A DNA stretch of 64,000 nucleotides from Paraglaciecola psychrophila 170 (GCF_000347635.1 NC_020514.1:2790001-2854000), one strand, 5' to 3'. Positions 46,570 to 56,396 are shown, numbered from the stretch's first letter. Made by a program: numbers and translations. Notes: generated by a model not told the origin, from the letters alone.

Positions 46570-48384
46570 TTAAAACCATTCAGCTTGCATTTCACTGCAG
46601 CTGTCATCCATATCATTTAATAACGCAATATCTCTTTGCACTGCAGGCAATTCCCAGCGTACAAAATACTTAGCTGCTTGCACTTTTCCTAAATAAAATG
46701 CCTTATCTTCATCAGATAGATTTGCTGAGGTTAATGCGTTCTCAGCTACATTTGCCTGACGTATCCACAACCAGCTCATTACAACTTGGCCGAATACATT
46801 CATAAAGCACGTTGCGTTAGCTAACAACACCGGTTGTTTTTCAGACTTTAAATGTTTTGCAAGTATAGGCAGCAAGGACTGCATGTGTTTTATATATGGC
46901 AATAAATTTGCTATCAACTTCTGACTTTGTGTCCCCGTCACTTGGGCAAAATCATGTTCCATTCTTTGTTGTAATAGTTTCAGTCCAGAACCATTGGCTT
47001 GCCACAGTTTACGAGTGAGTAAATCCAATGCTTGAATACCGTTAGTGCCTTCGTGTATGGGATTAAGCCTATTGTCACGCCAGCATTGTTCAACCGGGTA
47101 TTCTCGCGTATAACCTGCACCACCTAACACTTGTATGGCCAAATCATTGGCTTTTGGTCCGAACTCTGATGGCCATGCTTTTACTATAGGCGTCAGCAAG
47201 TCCAACAACTCTGATGCTTGTCGTTTTTCATCATCTGTAGTGAGTGTATGAGAATCATCGACCAAGCGCGCGGCGTAAAAACATAGTGCCATGGCACCTT
47301 CTACATAGGACTTTTGTGCCAATAGCATCCGTTTAACATCGCCATGTTGAATAATGGTGGCAGCTTTATCTGTTGGTTTGTTGTTAGGTGCAACACGTCC
47401 TTGGGTGCGTTCCTTGGCATACTCTAAAGAATACTGATATCCACTGTAGCCTATCATCGCCGCACCAAAACCCACGCCTAAACGAGCTTCATTCATCATT
47501 AAAAACATGTAACGAAGACCTTGATGCTCTTCGCCTATTAGATATCCGTGGCAGTCTTCTTTTTCACCAAAGCTTAGCGCTGTGGAGGTGGTTCCTCTAT
47601 ATCCCATCTTATGAATAAGACCTGCTAAGGCAACATCATTTCTTTGAGTTGGGTTTCCAGCTTCATCAAGACGAAACTTAGGCACCACAAATAATGAAAT
47701 ACCCTTGACACCCGCTGGTGCACCTTTAATTTTAGCTAAAACCAAATGTACTATGTTGTCGGACAGTTCATGGTCACCGCCGGAGATATAAATTTTATTG
47801 CCTTTAAGGCGATAGTTTCCGTCTTCATGTTTGATTGCTGTGGTATGAATATCAGCCAAAGACGAACCTGCATGGGGCTCTGTCAACGCCATAGTGCCAG
47901 TAAACTCACCCGTTAACATTTTAGGCATAAAAGCATCTTTTAGCTGTTGTGATGCAAAGTTGCGGATCACATTTGCAGCAGCCATTGTCAAAAAGGGATA
48001 GCCGGTACTAGAAGGGTTGGCTGCCATAAAATAACCAGCACAAGCAGTCATAATGGTTTCTGGTAACTGCATGCCGCCTTCCTCGAAGTCAAAGCGTCCT
48101 GCAATTAAGCCTGATTCAACATATGCGTCAAAGGCTTCTTTTACCTCAGGTATCATATGTACTTTTTGACCATCAAAAGTTGGCTCGTTAGCGTCACCTT
48201 TGGCATTATGTGTGGCAAACTTTTCAGTGGCAATTTTGTTTGCGATATCCATCACCGCATCAAATGTTTCGCGGTTATGCTCGACAAACCTTTCTCGATC
48301 ACAAAGGTTTTCGGTGTCTAATACTTCGTATAATTGAAACGCTAATTCTTTGCGTTTAACCAATTCGTTGTTCATATCCTTCAA
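46570..48384 (-). CDS. Acyl-CoA dehydrogenase (long form)
   Basis: 604 residues. N-terminal, middle and C-terminal acyl-CoA dehydrogenase domains: AGYFMAANPSSTGYPFLT, then MALTEPHAGSSLADIHT (flavin-contact region), LKGNKIYISGGDHEL, GVGFGAAMIGYSGYQYSLEYAKERTQGR cut to its core motifs, and PIHEGTNGIQALDLL with the catalytic-Glu-type signature, plus the extra C-terminal domain of this ~600-residue group. FAD enzyme that removes two hydrogens from an acyl-CoA and passes electrons to EtfBA (50870-52545). First gene of the operon; upstream region carries paired operator-like palindromes. Confidence 0.94.
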   Translation of the reverse strand: MKDMNNELVKRKELAFQLYEVLDTENLCDRERFVEHNRETFDAVMDIANKIATEKFATHNAKGDANEPTFDGQKVHMIPEVKEAFDAYVESGLIAGRFDFEEGGMQLPETIMTACAGYFMAANPSSTGYPFLTMAAANVIRNFASQQLKDAFMPKMLTGEFTGTMALTEPHAGSSLADIHTTAIKHEDGNYRLKGNKIYISGGDHELSDNIVHLVLAKIKGAPAGVKGISLFVVPKFRLDEAGNPTQRNDVALAGLIHKMGYRGTTSTALSFGEKEDCHGYLIGEEHQGLRYMFLMMNEARLGVGFGAAMIGYSGYQYSLEYAKERTQGRVAPNNKPTDKAATIIQHGDVKRMLLAQKSYVEGAMALCFYAARLVDDSHTLTTDDEKRQASELLDLLTPIVKAWPSEFGPKANDLAIQVLGGAGYTREYPVEQCWRDNRLNPIHEGTNGIQALDLLTRKLWQANGSGLKLLQQRMEHDFAQVTGTQSQKLIANLLPYIKHMQSLLPILAKHLKSEKQPVLLANATCFMNVFGQVVMSWLWIRQANVAENALTSANLSDEDKAFYLGKVQAAKYFVRWELPAVQRDIALLNDMDDSCSEMQAEWF

Positions 48385-48465
48385 CCTTTAAAAGTGTTTA
48401 CAGCTGAAAACTGCAATTAAGTAAGTAATGGTAGTAGATTGACAAAATTATCACTTCGCTATTAT

Positions 48466-48500
48466 TGTCATATATGACATATTAATGGTCATTTACGACA
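48466..48500. promoter_or_regulatory. Paired operator-like sites between acyl-CoA dehydrogenase operon and AraC-type gene
   Basis: TGTCATATATGACA (48466-48479, perfect palindrome) and GGTCATTTACGACA (48487-48500, same pattern, imperfect) are spaced 21 bp, two helical turns, so both face the same side of the DNA. They sit in the divergent intergenic region, about 82-116 nt ahead of the acyl-CoA dehydrogenase. AraC-type regulators commonly bind such phased sites; the gene next door would be the natural candidate. Binding is inference. Confidence 0.5.
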
Positions 48501-48531
48501 GTTATAACGGGGTGTTATTTGAGACTAATCA

Positions 48532-49522
48532 TTGCAGTTATTTATAGTGTTTAAAGTAACCATTCTTGGCTTTGATCAGGCTTATGCAAGCGCCATAACT
48601 GGCGCCCTCGACTTGTTTGCTTTAGCCGGAGTGACATGGCAACGAATGCAAGGCCAACAACCTTCGCCATTTTTTGAGGTGCAAATTGCATCGCTAAAAA
48701 AACGTCCTGTACGCTGCATTAATCAGTTAGTGATCAATAGTCATATTGCGATTGAAGATGTCGAACATACTGACTTATTACTGATCCCCACTATAGGTGG
48801 CGAACTCATTAATGTGATTAATAACAACCAGCCCCTATTGGCACATATTCAAAAACATTTTGATAACCATTCTGATATTGCTAGCAATTGCAGTGGAGCT
48901 TTTTTATTAGCAGAAGCCGGTTTGTTGGATGGTAAAGAAGCGACGACACATTGGGGATATGCCAGCCTGTTTAAATCTCGCTATCCTAATGTTAATTTGT
49001 GTGCAGAAAAGATGATCACTTCTGCACACAATATCTATTGTTCTGGTGGAGGTATGGCTTGGTTTGATTTAGCCCTGATGTTGATTGAGCGCTATTGCGG
49101 TCATGATGTAGCCACCACAACCGCTAAAGCACATGTTATTGATATTTATCGAGGTGAACAAGTTGCTTATGCCAACATTCTCACTAAAAAATATCATCAG
49201 GACCCCGATGTGTTGCTTGTTCAGGAATGGCTAGAATCAAACTATAGCCAAAGGGTCGCCGTGAGCGATTTACCTTTGTTGGTCAATCTAACCTTAAGAA
49301 CCTTTAATCGACGATTCAAAAAAGCCACCGAACAGAACCCGCTAGAATATTTACAAACCTTACGTATTGAAGCGGCTAAAAAACAGCTCGAAACAACTCA
49401 TGACAGTATCGACCGGATAGTCACTCAAGTTGGCTATGATGACCTAAGCTCATTTACGCGTTTAATTTAAAAAACACGCTGGATTATCTCCTAGTCAGTA
49501 TGCAAAAAAGTTTAAACGTTAA
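48532..49522 (+). pseudogene. GlxA-type AraC regulator with amidase-like domain, frameshifted at the C-terminus
   Basis: The first 312 codons hold a DJ-1/GATase1-like domain (ITGALDLFALAG; SNCSGAFLLAEAGLL) and most of the AraC HTH (VNLTLRTFNRRFKKATEQNPLEYLQTLRIEAAKK; DRIVTQVGYDDLSSF). The frame then stops in TRLI at 49470. Skipping one base in TTAATTT (about 49463-49469) restores FTRLFKKHAGLSPSQYAKKF and a stop at 49522, exactly the family ending. So one extra base truncates the second HTH by about 17 residues. Start is TTG at 48532 or GTG at 48547. It is divergent from the acyl-CoA dehydrogenase operon it probably controls. Confidence 0.8.
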
Positions 49523-49691
49523 GACTAAAAGTTAGTGTAAATCAAAAAGTCGCACGTTTTTTGCACTAAATTAAATTCTATAAATACAGACTTTCATAAT
49601 TTATCAGTAAAATATAAATGAATCTAAGTACATAACTAGGTAGGCGGTATGGAACATATAATTATCAATAGTTTAAGTGATTACTACAATT

Positions 49692-49721
49692 AATTAGTGC
49701 AACCATTCGCTTGCACTAATT
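49692..49721. promoter_or_regulatory. 11-bp inverted repeat in the gap before the CBM48 gene
   Basis: AATTAGTGCAA (49692-49702) and TTGCACTAATT (49711-49721) form a perfect stem with an 8-nt loop. TTGCACTAA also occurs once more at about 49561, and a related TTGCACGTA follows at about 49733. It may be an operator cluster for the CBM48 gene at 49821 or a terminator for the upstream AraC-type gene. The rest of the 298-nt gap holds nothing recognised. Confidence 0.35.
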
Positions 49722-49820
49722 TAACACTTCATTGCACGTATTTTGTACATTAAGACAGATGTTAAGCAGTCATTAGCCACAATAGTTTAATTTATACATA
49801 ACGTTACTAGGAAAAATAGC

Positions 49821-50129
49821 ATGGCATTTAAAAAACAATATTTGAAATCTAAGGCAGTGTGCAAAGTGACATTTAAGTTACCCAAAGAACAAGCACATGA
49901 TGCAGACTACGTACGTTTATTGGGAGACTTTAACGAGTGGGATATACTTTGCGCACCAATGAAAAAACTTAAAAATGGAGACTTTACGGCTACTGTTAGT
50001 TTAGATAAAGACTCGCAATATCAGTTTAAATATTTGCTAGATGATAAGGCATGGGAAAATGATTGGGAGGCTGATGCCTACATACTTTCCCCATTATTTT
50101 CTGCTGATAACTCGGTTATAAAGGTATAA
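49821..50129 (+). CDS. Small isoamylase early-set (CBM48-like) domain protein
   Basis: 102 residues forming one E-set/CBM48 beta-sandwich: CKVTFKLPKEQAHDADYVRLLGDFNEWD gives the FNxW-type signature in its core GDFNEWD, followed by MKKLKNGDFTATVSLDKDSQYQFKYLL and a Trp/Asp-rich tail (WENDWEADAY). Single-domain glycogen-binding proteins of this type are common in Alteromonadales and Cytophagales, with unknown role, perhaps glycogen binding or regulation. Ribosome site TAGGAAAA precedes the ATG. Stands alone. Confidence 0.85.
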   Translation: MAFKKQYLKSKAVCKVTFKLPKEQAHDADYVRLLGDFNEWDILCAPMKKLKNGDFTATVSLDKDSQYQFKYLLDDKAWENDWEADAYILSPLFSADNSVIKV

Positions 50130-50814
50130 ACAATTAATTACAGAAAGGTGAAGTTACTGTGTAGTTTCACCGTCTAAACACCTATTTAAATTAGGGGGAA
50201 CCCCTCGTTAAATATATCGGCATAAGTGTGTTAATTCAAACATGGATAAAAGCTCATCTTATTTTATCTAGATGATATTTCTCCTAGCATTTATTTCTTA
50301 AACATAGCCGGAGAATCTGTGGATAGCGGTTTACTCCATGAGAATATGGAAAGGCTGGACGTTTTCTTTGAAAATTTCATATAACCAAATATTCACTGCA
50401 AGGTTCACTTCAAATTATTTTTTGAAGTTCGAGCGTTATTTCCTAAAGATTGTATTGGTAACAGCCTCACTGCAGTCTGATTAGTTTATTGCATACCTTT
50501 CACCTAATGTATCCCTTTGTTTAAGGTTTGTTTGTATATTTTTGGCATTGTTCCAGCCCAACCTTTTAAACATCAACAAAAGAAGCTGTAAAAAATTTTA
50601 GTTATTAATATCAGTTATTTTTAGAAACGCTATTTTACTTATGTTGCGATGAGTAACTACAGCAAATTTGGATTAAGTGAAAACTAATGCAAAGCAATAA
50701 TGTTTAGAATAATAATTCTGTTTCTAACTAATTATGCTAAAGACAGATATCAAGCTTAATAAAAAAATTAAAACTCATATATGTTTTATAGGAAAAATTT
50801 AAAAGACGACATAT
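50130..50814. other. Long gene-free region
   Basis: About 685 nt with no gene that I can support on either strand. A weak hairpin GGTGAA/TTCACC (50147-50171) follows the CBM48 stop. A frame of about 45-50 codons ending near 50384 (IAGESVDSGLLHENM) might be chance or a gene remnant. AT content rises towards 50800. Confidence 0.4.
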
Positions 50815-50848
50815 ACAAAAAAGCCATGGCTTGAATAGCCATGGCTTA
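50815..50848 (-). terminator. Terminator of etfBA
   Basis: AAGCCATGGCT (50821-50831) with AGCCATGGCTT (50837-50847) makes an 11-bp stem with loop TGAAT. On the minus strand it is followed by TTTTTG. It begins about 22 nt after the etfA stop. Confidence 0.9.
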
Positions 50849-50869
50849 GTCAAAACGTTTTAATGTTAA

Positions 50870-51796
50870 CTATAAAGTAGCTTCAAGCTCTGGCAATACA
50901 TCAAACAAATCACCCACTAAGCCATAATCGGCTACTTGGAAAATTGGTGCTTCTTCGTCTTTGTTAATAGCAACAATTACTTTCGAGTCTTTCATACCAG
51001 CTAAATGTTGAATTGCTCCTGAAATACCCACAGCAATGTATAGATTAGGAGCAACAATTTTACCTGTTTGCCCTACTTGCATATCGTTTGGAACAAAACC
51101 AGCATCAACAGCCGCTCTTGAAGCACCCATGGCAGCACCAAGTTTATCTGCAATACCATCTAGCAATTTAAAGTTTTCACCATTTTGCATACCACGACCA
51201 CCAGAAATAATAATATCTGCAGCAGTTAATTCTGGTCTTTCAGATTCTGTTAACTCGGCAGAAACGAAAGCTGATTTATCAAGTGATTTTACTATCGTGC
51301 AAGCTTCCACAGGTGCGGCATTATTTTCACCTGCTGCATCAAATGCAGCAGTTCTAACCGTAATCACTTTGATTTTGTCAGACGATTGAACAGTCGCAAT
51401 GGCATTGCCAGCATATATCGGACGAAGAAATGTGTCAGCACTTTCAACTTTAATTATGTCAGAAATCTGAGCAACATCTAACAAGGCTGCAACTCTGGGC
51501 ATAAAGTTTTTGCCGGTGGTGGTAGCTGCCGCCAAGACATGGCTAGCATCTTTACCTAGCTCGGTAACTAATTCAGCAATGTTTTCAGCCATTTGTTGGG
51601 CGTATTCAGCGCTGTCGGCCAATAACACCCTACTCACGCCATCTATTTTAGCGGCTTGTGTCGCAACAGCTTCACACTCGAAGCCAGCAACTAGTAAATG
51701 TATTTCACCACCAATTTGTGATGCCGCATGCATAAGCTTGTGCGTTTCGGTCTTAAGCTGTTCGTTGTCATGTTCTGCGTATACTAAAATAGCCAT
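50870..51796 (-). CDS. etfA: Electron transfer flavoprotein alpha subunit
   Basis: 308 residues. N-terminal domain ([20 protein letters not shown]) and C-terminal FAD-binding domain with [48 protein letters not shown] core ([18 protein letters not shown]) and [19 protein letters not shown]. With EtfB it carries electrons from acyl-CoA dehydrogenases to ETF-quinone oxidoreductase. Its ATG overlaps the etfB stop by one base (TAATG). Confidence 0.97.
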   Translation of the reverse strand: MAILVYAEHDNEQLKTETHKLMHAASQIGGEIHLLVAGFECEAVATQAAKIDGVSRVLLADSAEYAQQMAENIAELVTELGKDASHVLAAATTTGKNFMPRVAALLDVAQISDIIKVESADTFLRPIYAGNAIATVQSSDKIKVITVRTAAFDAAGENNAAPVEACTIVKSLDKSAFVSAELTESERPELTAADIIISGGRGMQNGENFKLLDGIADKLGAAMGASRAAVDAGFVPNDMQVGQTGKIVAPNLYIAVGISGAIQHLAGMKDSKVIVAINKDEEAPIFQVADYGLVGDLFDVLPELEATL

Positions 51797-52545
51797 TAGA
51801 TCACCTTCGCTTCATTTCTTAATTTCTCGACTAATTCAGCAACATTAGCCACCATAATTCCGCCTTTGCGCTGTGCAGGCGCCTCAACTTTCAGAACTTT
51901 AACACTTGATGTTAGATCAACACCAAAATCAGCAGCAGGCTTAACCTCTAAAGGTTTACGCTTAGCTTTCATTATATTTGGCAGAGAAGCATACCGAGGT
52001 TCATTTAGTCTTAAGTCTGTCGTAACAACTGCTGGTAACGTCAATTCGATAGTTTGTAGACCACCATCAATTTCACGAGTAACTTTTATTTTACCCGCAT
52101 CTACTGATATCTCAGAAGCAAATGTAGCCTGTGGCATACCTGTTAATGCAGCTAGCATTTGACCAGTTTGGTTATTGTCAGAGTCGATGGATTGCTTACC
52201 CAAAATAACAAGATCTGGCGACTCTTGTTCAACCACCTTTTGCAATAATTTAGCTATTTGTAACGAATCAAGGATCAAATCAGTGTCAATTTGAATACCG
52301 CGATCTGCACCCAGTGCAAGAGACGTACGAATTTGCTCTTGACAGCTTTTATCGCCAATGGATACTACGACTATTTCTGTGGCTACACCCTTCTCTTTCA
52401 GGCGAACAGCTTCTTCTACAGCAATTTCACAAAAAGGATTAATTGACATTTTAGCGTTAGTTAAATCTACAGCGCTGTTATCTGGTTTAACCCTGACTTT
52501 TACATTGTAATCAATGGCGCGTTTTACTGGTACAAGAATTTTCAT
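51796..52545 (-). CDS. etfB: Electron transfer flavoprotein beta subunit
   Basis: 249 residues with [67 protein letters not shown] and the AMP-binding region, ending in the usual [12 protein letters not shown] at 52551 is in frame, but the AGGTG ribosome site fits the ATG at 52545, which matches the family start. First gene of etfBA. A 22-bp palindrome lies 80 nt upstream. Confidence 0.96.
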   Translation of the reverse strand: MKILVPVKRAIDYNVKVRVKPDNSAVDLTNAKMSINPFCEIAVEEAVRLKEKGVATEIVVVSIGDKSCQEQIRTSLALGADRGIQIDTDLILDSLQIAKLLQKVVEQESPDLVILGKQSIDSDNNQTGQMLAALTGMPQATFASEISVDAGKIKVTREIDGGLQTIELTLPAVVTTDLRLNEPRYASLPNIMKAKRKPLEVKPAADFGVDLTSSVKVLKVEAPAQRKGGIMVANVAELVEKLRNEAKVI

Positions 52546-52624
52546 TTTCACCTCTACTTACAGGTATAAAGTTTAAAATTTAAGTTATCAAACGACTCAA
52601 ATCAAGTTGACGACAATTTACTTT

Positions 52625-52646
52625 GTGTTGACGTTAACGTCAACAC
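52625..52646. promoter_or_regulatory. 22-bp perfect palindrome between etfBA and ETF-QO (LiuR-like operator)
   Basis: GTGTTGACGTT followed directly by its exact reverse complement, so the site is a perfect 22-bp palindrome with core TTGACGTTAACGTCAA. It is 80 nt from the etfB ATG in the divergent 441-nt region shared with ETF-QO. From memory, the core resembles the LiuR (MerR family) operator described for branched-chain amino acid and fatty acid catabolism genes in gammaproteobacteria, a regulon that includes etf genes. The palindrome is seen directly; the regulator is inference. The remaining gap holds no gene. Confidence 0.7.
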
Positions 52647-52986
52647 GGATATCAATTTACAATCATTGGTTATGACCGACGCTATAAACAGGTATTATAT
52701 GTCATAGTATATGCAGTGTATTATGTTTAGGATCATCTTGCTTTAAGACTAAGACATTAATTAACATTTTGTTAAATAAAGGTATTTCATGTGATTTGCA
52801 AAATATTATATAATCTTATTATGATGTTTATTAGTACAAGTATTGATCCTATTAAAAGCGAAATCTGGTGCAATAATAGACATTTGCCGACTATAATATG
52901 CTTATAAATAAGGTTCCTAAGTATTTTTTTTATGAATAGTTAAATACATTTTTATGAATAGTTGAAACTAAAAAGAGGACAAACAA

Positions 52987-54639
52987 GTGGAACGAGAATC
53001 GATGGAGTTTGATGTAGTAATAGTCGGTGCTGGCCCTGCTGGTCTGTCAACTGCGTGTCGGTTGATGCAAATTGCCCAGGAAAAAAACCAAGAATTAATG
53101 GTTTGTGTAGTAGAAAAAGGTTCAGAAGTAGGAGCGCATATTTTATCTGGTGCAGTGTTTGAAACACGCGCATTAGATGAATTATTTCCAGATTGGAAAG
53201 AAAAAGGTGCTCCTCTTAATACTCCGGTTACTGGAGATGATATTTATTGGCTCAGCAATGAAAGTAAAGGGACAAAAATCCCTGGTTTTATGACACCTAA
53301 AACTATGCACAACGATGGCAATTATATTGTGAGTATGGGTAATGTGTGTCGCTGGTTGGCCGAACAAGCTGAAGCGCTAGGCGTCGAGATATTTCCTGGA
53401 TTTTCTGCTTCAGAAGTGCTTTTTAACGAAGATGGAAGCGTTGGTGGTGTGATCACCGGCGATATGGGCCTTGATAAAGAAGGTCAACCTAAAGATTCGT
53501 TTATGCCCGGTATGGAACTCAAAGCCAAATACACTGTATTTGCTGAAGGTTGCCGTGGGCATTTAGGCAAACAGCTGATTGAAAAATTCGAGTTGGACAA
53601 AGGACAATCTCCGCAACATTACGGTATTGGCTTTAAGGAAATTTGGGATATAGATCCCGCCAAACATCAAGAAGGTTTAGTTGTGCATACTGCTGGCTGG
53701 CCTATTACCGATGCTACAGGTGGTTCTTATCTTTACCATGCAGAGAACAACCAAGTATTAGTCGGACTAATTTTAGACTTGAATTATAGCAACACACATT
53801 TAAGTCCTTTTGATGAATTCCAGAGGCTCAAACATCACCCTGTATTCAAACAGTATCTTGAAGGCGGTAAACGAGTGTCTTATGGCGCAAGGGCTCTTGC
53901 TAAAGGTGGTTTTAATTCTTTACCGAAAATGACATTTCCAGGAGGTTTGTTGTTAGGTTGTGACGCGGGGACCTTAAATTTTGCCAAAATCAAGGGTAAT
54001 CACACTGCGATGAAGTCTGGGTTAATAGCTGCTGAATCACTTATGGAGGTATTGAACCAAGCCGATGCATCTCCTTCGCAGGATTTAACCAGTTACACTC
54101 AGATGTTCAAAGACTCTTGGTTGTATGATGAATTGTTCAGATCACGTAATTTCGGCCCTGCTTTACATAAATTTGGTACCTTTTTGGGCGGAGCTTTTAA
54201 CACCTTAGAACAAAACTGGTTTAAGGGTAATCTGCCCTTTACTTTCAAAGATGATATCGCTGACCATGTACAGCTTAAAAAGACACAAGATTGCGTCAAA
54301 ATTGATTACCCTAAACACGATGGTATTCTAAGTTTTGACAAATTATCTTCTGTTTTCTTGTCAAATACTAATCATGAAGAAGAACAGCCTTGTCACTTAA
54401 AACTTAAAGACAGCACGGTACCAATTACGGTTAATTTGGCATTATATGATGAGCCTGCTCAGCGTTACTGCCCCGCAGGTGTGTATGAAATCATTGAATC
54501 TCAACAAGGTGAAAAACAATTGCAGATAAATGCTCAAAACTGCGTACATTGTAAAACTTGTGATATCAAAGACCCAACTCAAAATATTAATTGGGTTGTA
54601 CCAGAAGGTGCAGGCGGGCCAAACTATCCTAATATGTAA
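52987..54639 (+). CDS. Electron transfer flavoprotein-ubiquinone oxidoreductase
   Basis: 550 residues. FAD-binding VVIVGAGPAGLSTACRL near the N-terminus, VEKGSEVGAHILSGAVF, ubiquinone/FAD domain with WPITDATGGSYLYH and GGFNSLPKMTFPGGLLLGCDAGTLN-type core (FPGGLLLGCDAG), and a C-terminal 4Fe-4S cluster with cysteines in RYCPAGVYE and NCVHCKTCDIKDP. It passes electrons from EtfBA to the quinone pool at the inner membrane. Start is GTG at 52987 with AGAGGAC upstream (MERESMEFDVV); an in-frame ATG lies at 53002. Divergent from etfBA. Confidence 0.96.
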   Translation: MERESMEFDVVIVGAGPAGLSTACRLMQIAQEKNQELMVCVVEKGSEVGAHILSGAVFETRALDELFPDWKEKGAPLNTPVTGDDIYWLSNESKGTKIPGFMTPKTMHNDGNYIVSMGNVCRWLAEQAEALGVEIFPGFSASEVLFNEDGSVGGVITGDMGLDKEGQPKDSFMPGMELKAKYTVFAEGCRGHLGKQLIEKFELDKGQSPQHYGIGFKEIWDIDPAKHQEGLVVHTAGWPITDATGGSYLYHAENNQVLVGLILDLNYSNTHLSPFDEFQRLKHHPVFKQYLEGGKRVSYGARALAKGGFNSLPKMTFPGGLLLGCDAGTLNFAKIKGNHTAMKSGLIAAESLMEVLNQADASPSQDLTSYTQMFKDSWLYDELFRSRNFGPALHKFGTFLGGAFNTLEQNWFKGNLPFTFKDDIADHVQLKKTQDCVKIDYPKHDGILSFDKLSSVFLSNTNHEEEQPCHLKLKDSTVPITVNLALYDEPAQRYCPAGVYEIIESQQGEKQLQINAQNCVHCKTCDIKDPTQNINWVVPEGAGGPNYPNM

Positions 54640-54647
54640 TCTTAATT

Positions 54648-54671
54648 AGTGGGGGAAACCCCACTTTTATT
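54648..54671 (+). terminator. Terminator of the ETF-QO gene
   Basis: AGTGGGG-GAAA-CCCCACT (54648-54665), a 7-bp stem with a GNRA tetraloop, followed by TTTATT. It lies 8 nt after the stop codon. Confidence 0.85.
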
Positions 54672-54703
54672 ACTCTATTAAGTCAGGAATTATTAAGTGT
54701 TTT

Positions 54704-55477
54704 ATGACCGCGGTTAATTATCAAATACATTCAGACTCTGCAGATAAACCTTGGATAATGCTAATTCACGGTTTATTTGGGAGCCTGGATAATTTATCAG
54801 CACTAAGAAGACAATTTACTGAATCATTTCAGGTATTATCGGTAGATCTACCTGATCATGGTAAATCTTCTTTCACCCAGACATTTAGTTTTGAACATTA
54901 TGCAGCACTCATATCTGAACTTATTGCCAGTCTAAACATTAAACGGCTTAGCATAGTTGGGCATTCGTTGGGTGGTAAGGTCGCTATGCGACTTGCTTTG
55001 AATCAACATGAACTAATTAGTCACTTGATCGTATTAGACATTGCTCCAGTTCAATATCATTCACGTCATTCAAATGTATTTCAGGGATTAAGTAATGTTG
55101 CACTAGCAGTTATAACAAATCGTAAAGAAGCAGAAGTAGCACTTTCAAAATACATTGAAGATGGTTCTACCAAACAATTTTTACTAAAAAGTTTATATAA
55201 CGAAAACGATATTTGGAAGTGGCGTTTTAATTTGGAATTATTACAAACTGATTATACTAAATTATCAGCGGCCATCGTGTCGGAGCAAACCTTCGATGGA
55301 CCAGTGTTATTTATTAAAGGCGAGCATTCAGATTATTTGCTTCCAGAATATAAGCAAGCTGTTACCAATTTGTTTCCAAATAGTCAGTCTAAGATGATAC
55401 GTGAAACAGGACACTGGTTACATGCTGAGAAACCCGAGCTATGCGCAAAGATTATTTTGGAATTTTTAATTAAATAA
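54704..55477 (+). CDS. ybfF: YbfF-like alpha/beta-hydrolase esterase
   Basis: 257 residues. Oxyanion region IHGLFGSLDNLS, DLPDHGKSS, nucleophile elbow GHSLGGKVAMRL (about residues 85-96), later KGEHSDYLLPEY for the acid and ETGHWLHAEKPE for the His. The family (E. coli YbfF) hydrolyses short acyl esters and acyl-CoAs in the cytosol. It precedes DUF2788, fldA and fur, an order seen widely in Alteromonadales. Confidence 0.93.
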   Translation: MTAVNYQIHSDSADKPWIMLIHGLFGSLDNLSALRRQFTESFQVLSVDLPDHGKSSFTQTFSFEHYAALISELIASLNIKRLSIVGHSLGGKVAMRLALNQHELISHLIVLDIAPVQYHSRHSNVFQGLSNVALAVITNRKEAEVALSKYIEDGSTKQFLLKSLYNENDIWKWRFNLELLQTDYTKLSAAIVSEQTFDGPVLFIKGEHSDYLLPEYKQAVTNLFPNSQSKMIRETGHWLHAEKPELCAKIILEFLIK

Positions 55478-55559
55478 GAATGCAGCGACTTATGACAATT
55501 TTCATAGTATAGACTCTATGTTAATATGCGTTAGATTTTAAAGGAATTGATCAAAGTAC

Positions 55560-55769
55560 ATGTTAACTGACCATTACGAACAAATTGAAGCAATAGGTTT
55601 GGACGTTGCGATTATAGGCCTTTTTTTACTCATGGCTTACGTGGTTCATGACGTACTTAAGAAAAATAACGTACCTCTTATTGGTAAAGTTGTTGTGTAT
55701 TTTGTACTTTTTTTAGGTGCCGCAGGATTTATATTTAAAGGCATCATGCAATTGGTTATTGAAGGCTAA
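55560..55769 (+). CDS. DUF2788 small membrane protein
   Basis: 69 residues with two membrane segments (about 16-32 IGLFLLMAYVVHDVL and 43-65 VVVYFVLFLGAAGFIFKGIM) joined by a charged loop KKNNVPLIGK. The family has no assigned function. Its fixed place between ybfF and fldA-fur suggests a conserved link, but only co-occurrence supports that. Ribosome site AAAGGAAT precedes the ATG. Confidence 0.85.
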   Translation: MLTDHYEQIEAIGLDVAIIGLFLLMAYVVHDVLKKNNVPLIGKVVVYFVLFLGAAGFIFKGIMQLVIEG

Positions 55770-55837
55770 TATCGATGATAATTTAGTTTTCATTGAAACC
55801 AAAATGAATTTATATTTTAGTTGAGGAATACGTAACA

Positions 55838-56362
55838 ATGGCAAGTGTGGGGCTATTTTTTGGCAGCGATACTGGCAATACAGAACATATTGCTAAGATG
55901 ATCCAAAAAGAATTAGGCAAAAACCTAATAGACGTAAAAGACATTGCTAAAAGTAGCAAAGAAGACATTGCTGAGTTTGATCTATTACTTTTCGGTATTC
56001 CGACATGGTATTATGGTGAAGCGCAGTGTGATTGGGATGATTTTTTCCCAGAACTTGAGCTAATTGATTTCGAAGATAAACTAGTAGCGATCTTTGGCTG
56101 TGGTGATCAAGAGGATTATGCAGAATATTTCTTAGATGCAATGGGTATGGTTAGAGATATTGTAGAAGCTAAAGGTGCTATCCTAGTAGGCCAATGGCCA
56201 TCGGAAAGTTATGACTTTGAAGCATCTAAAGGCATGGCCGATGAAAATCACTTTGTAGGCTTAGGAATTGATGAAGACCGTCAACCCGAACTTACCGAAC
56301 AGCGAGTCAAAGCCTGGTGTAAACAAATTCATGATGAACTTTGTTTAGCGGAATTAGGTTAA
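55838..56362 (+). CDS. fldA: Flavodoxin
   Basis: 174 residues, long-chain flavodoxin. FMN phosphate loop GSDTGNTE (about residues 9-16), the 50s loop FGIPTWYYGEAQCDWDDFFPEL, and the 90s loop FGCGDQEDYAEYF. A low-potential electron carrier replacing ferredoxin under iron limitation and serving biotin synthase, methionine synthase and radical-SAM enzymes. It directly precedes fur, as in many gammaproteobacteria, with a terminator in between. Confidence 0.96.
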   Translation: MASVGLFFGSDTGNTEHIAKMIQKELGKNLIDVKDIAKSSKEDIAEFDLLLFGIPTWYYGEAQCDWDDFFPELELIDFEDKLVAIFGCGDQEDYAEYFLDAMGMVRDIVEAKGAILVGQWPSESYDFEASKGMADENHFVGLGIDEDRQPELTEQRVKAWCKQIHDELCLAELG

Positions 56363-56367
56363 AAAAA

Positions 56368-56396
56368 TTAAAAGGAGCTTTAGCTCCTTTTAATTT
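56368..56396 (+). terminator. Terminator between fldA and fur
   Basis: AAAAGGAGC (56370-56378), loop TTTA, GCTCCTTTT (56383-56391), then AATTT. It begins 7 nt after the fldA stop and separates it from fur, which then needs its own promoter in the following 80 nt. Confidence 0.85.
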
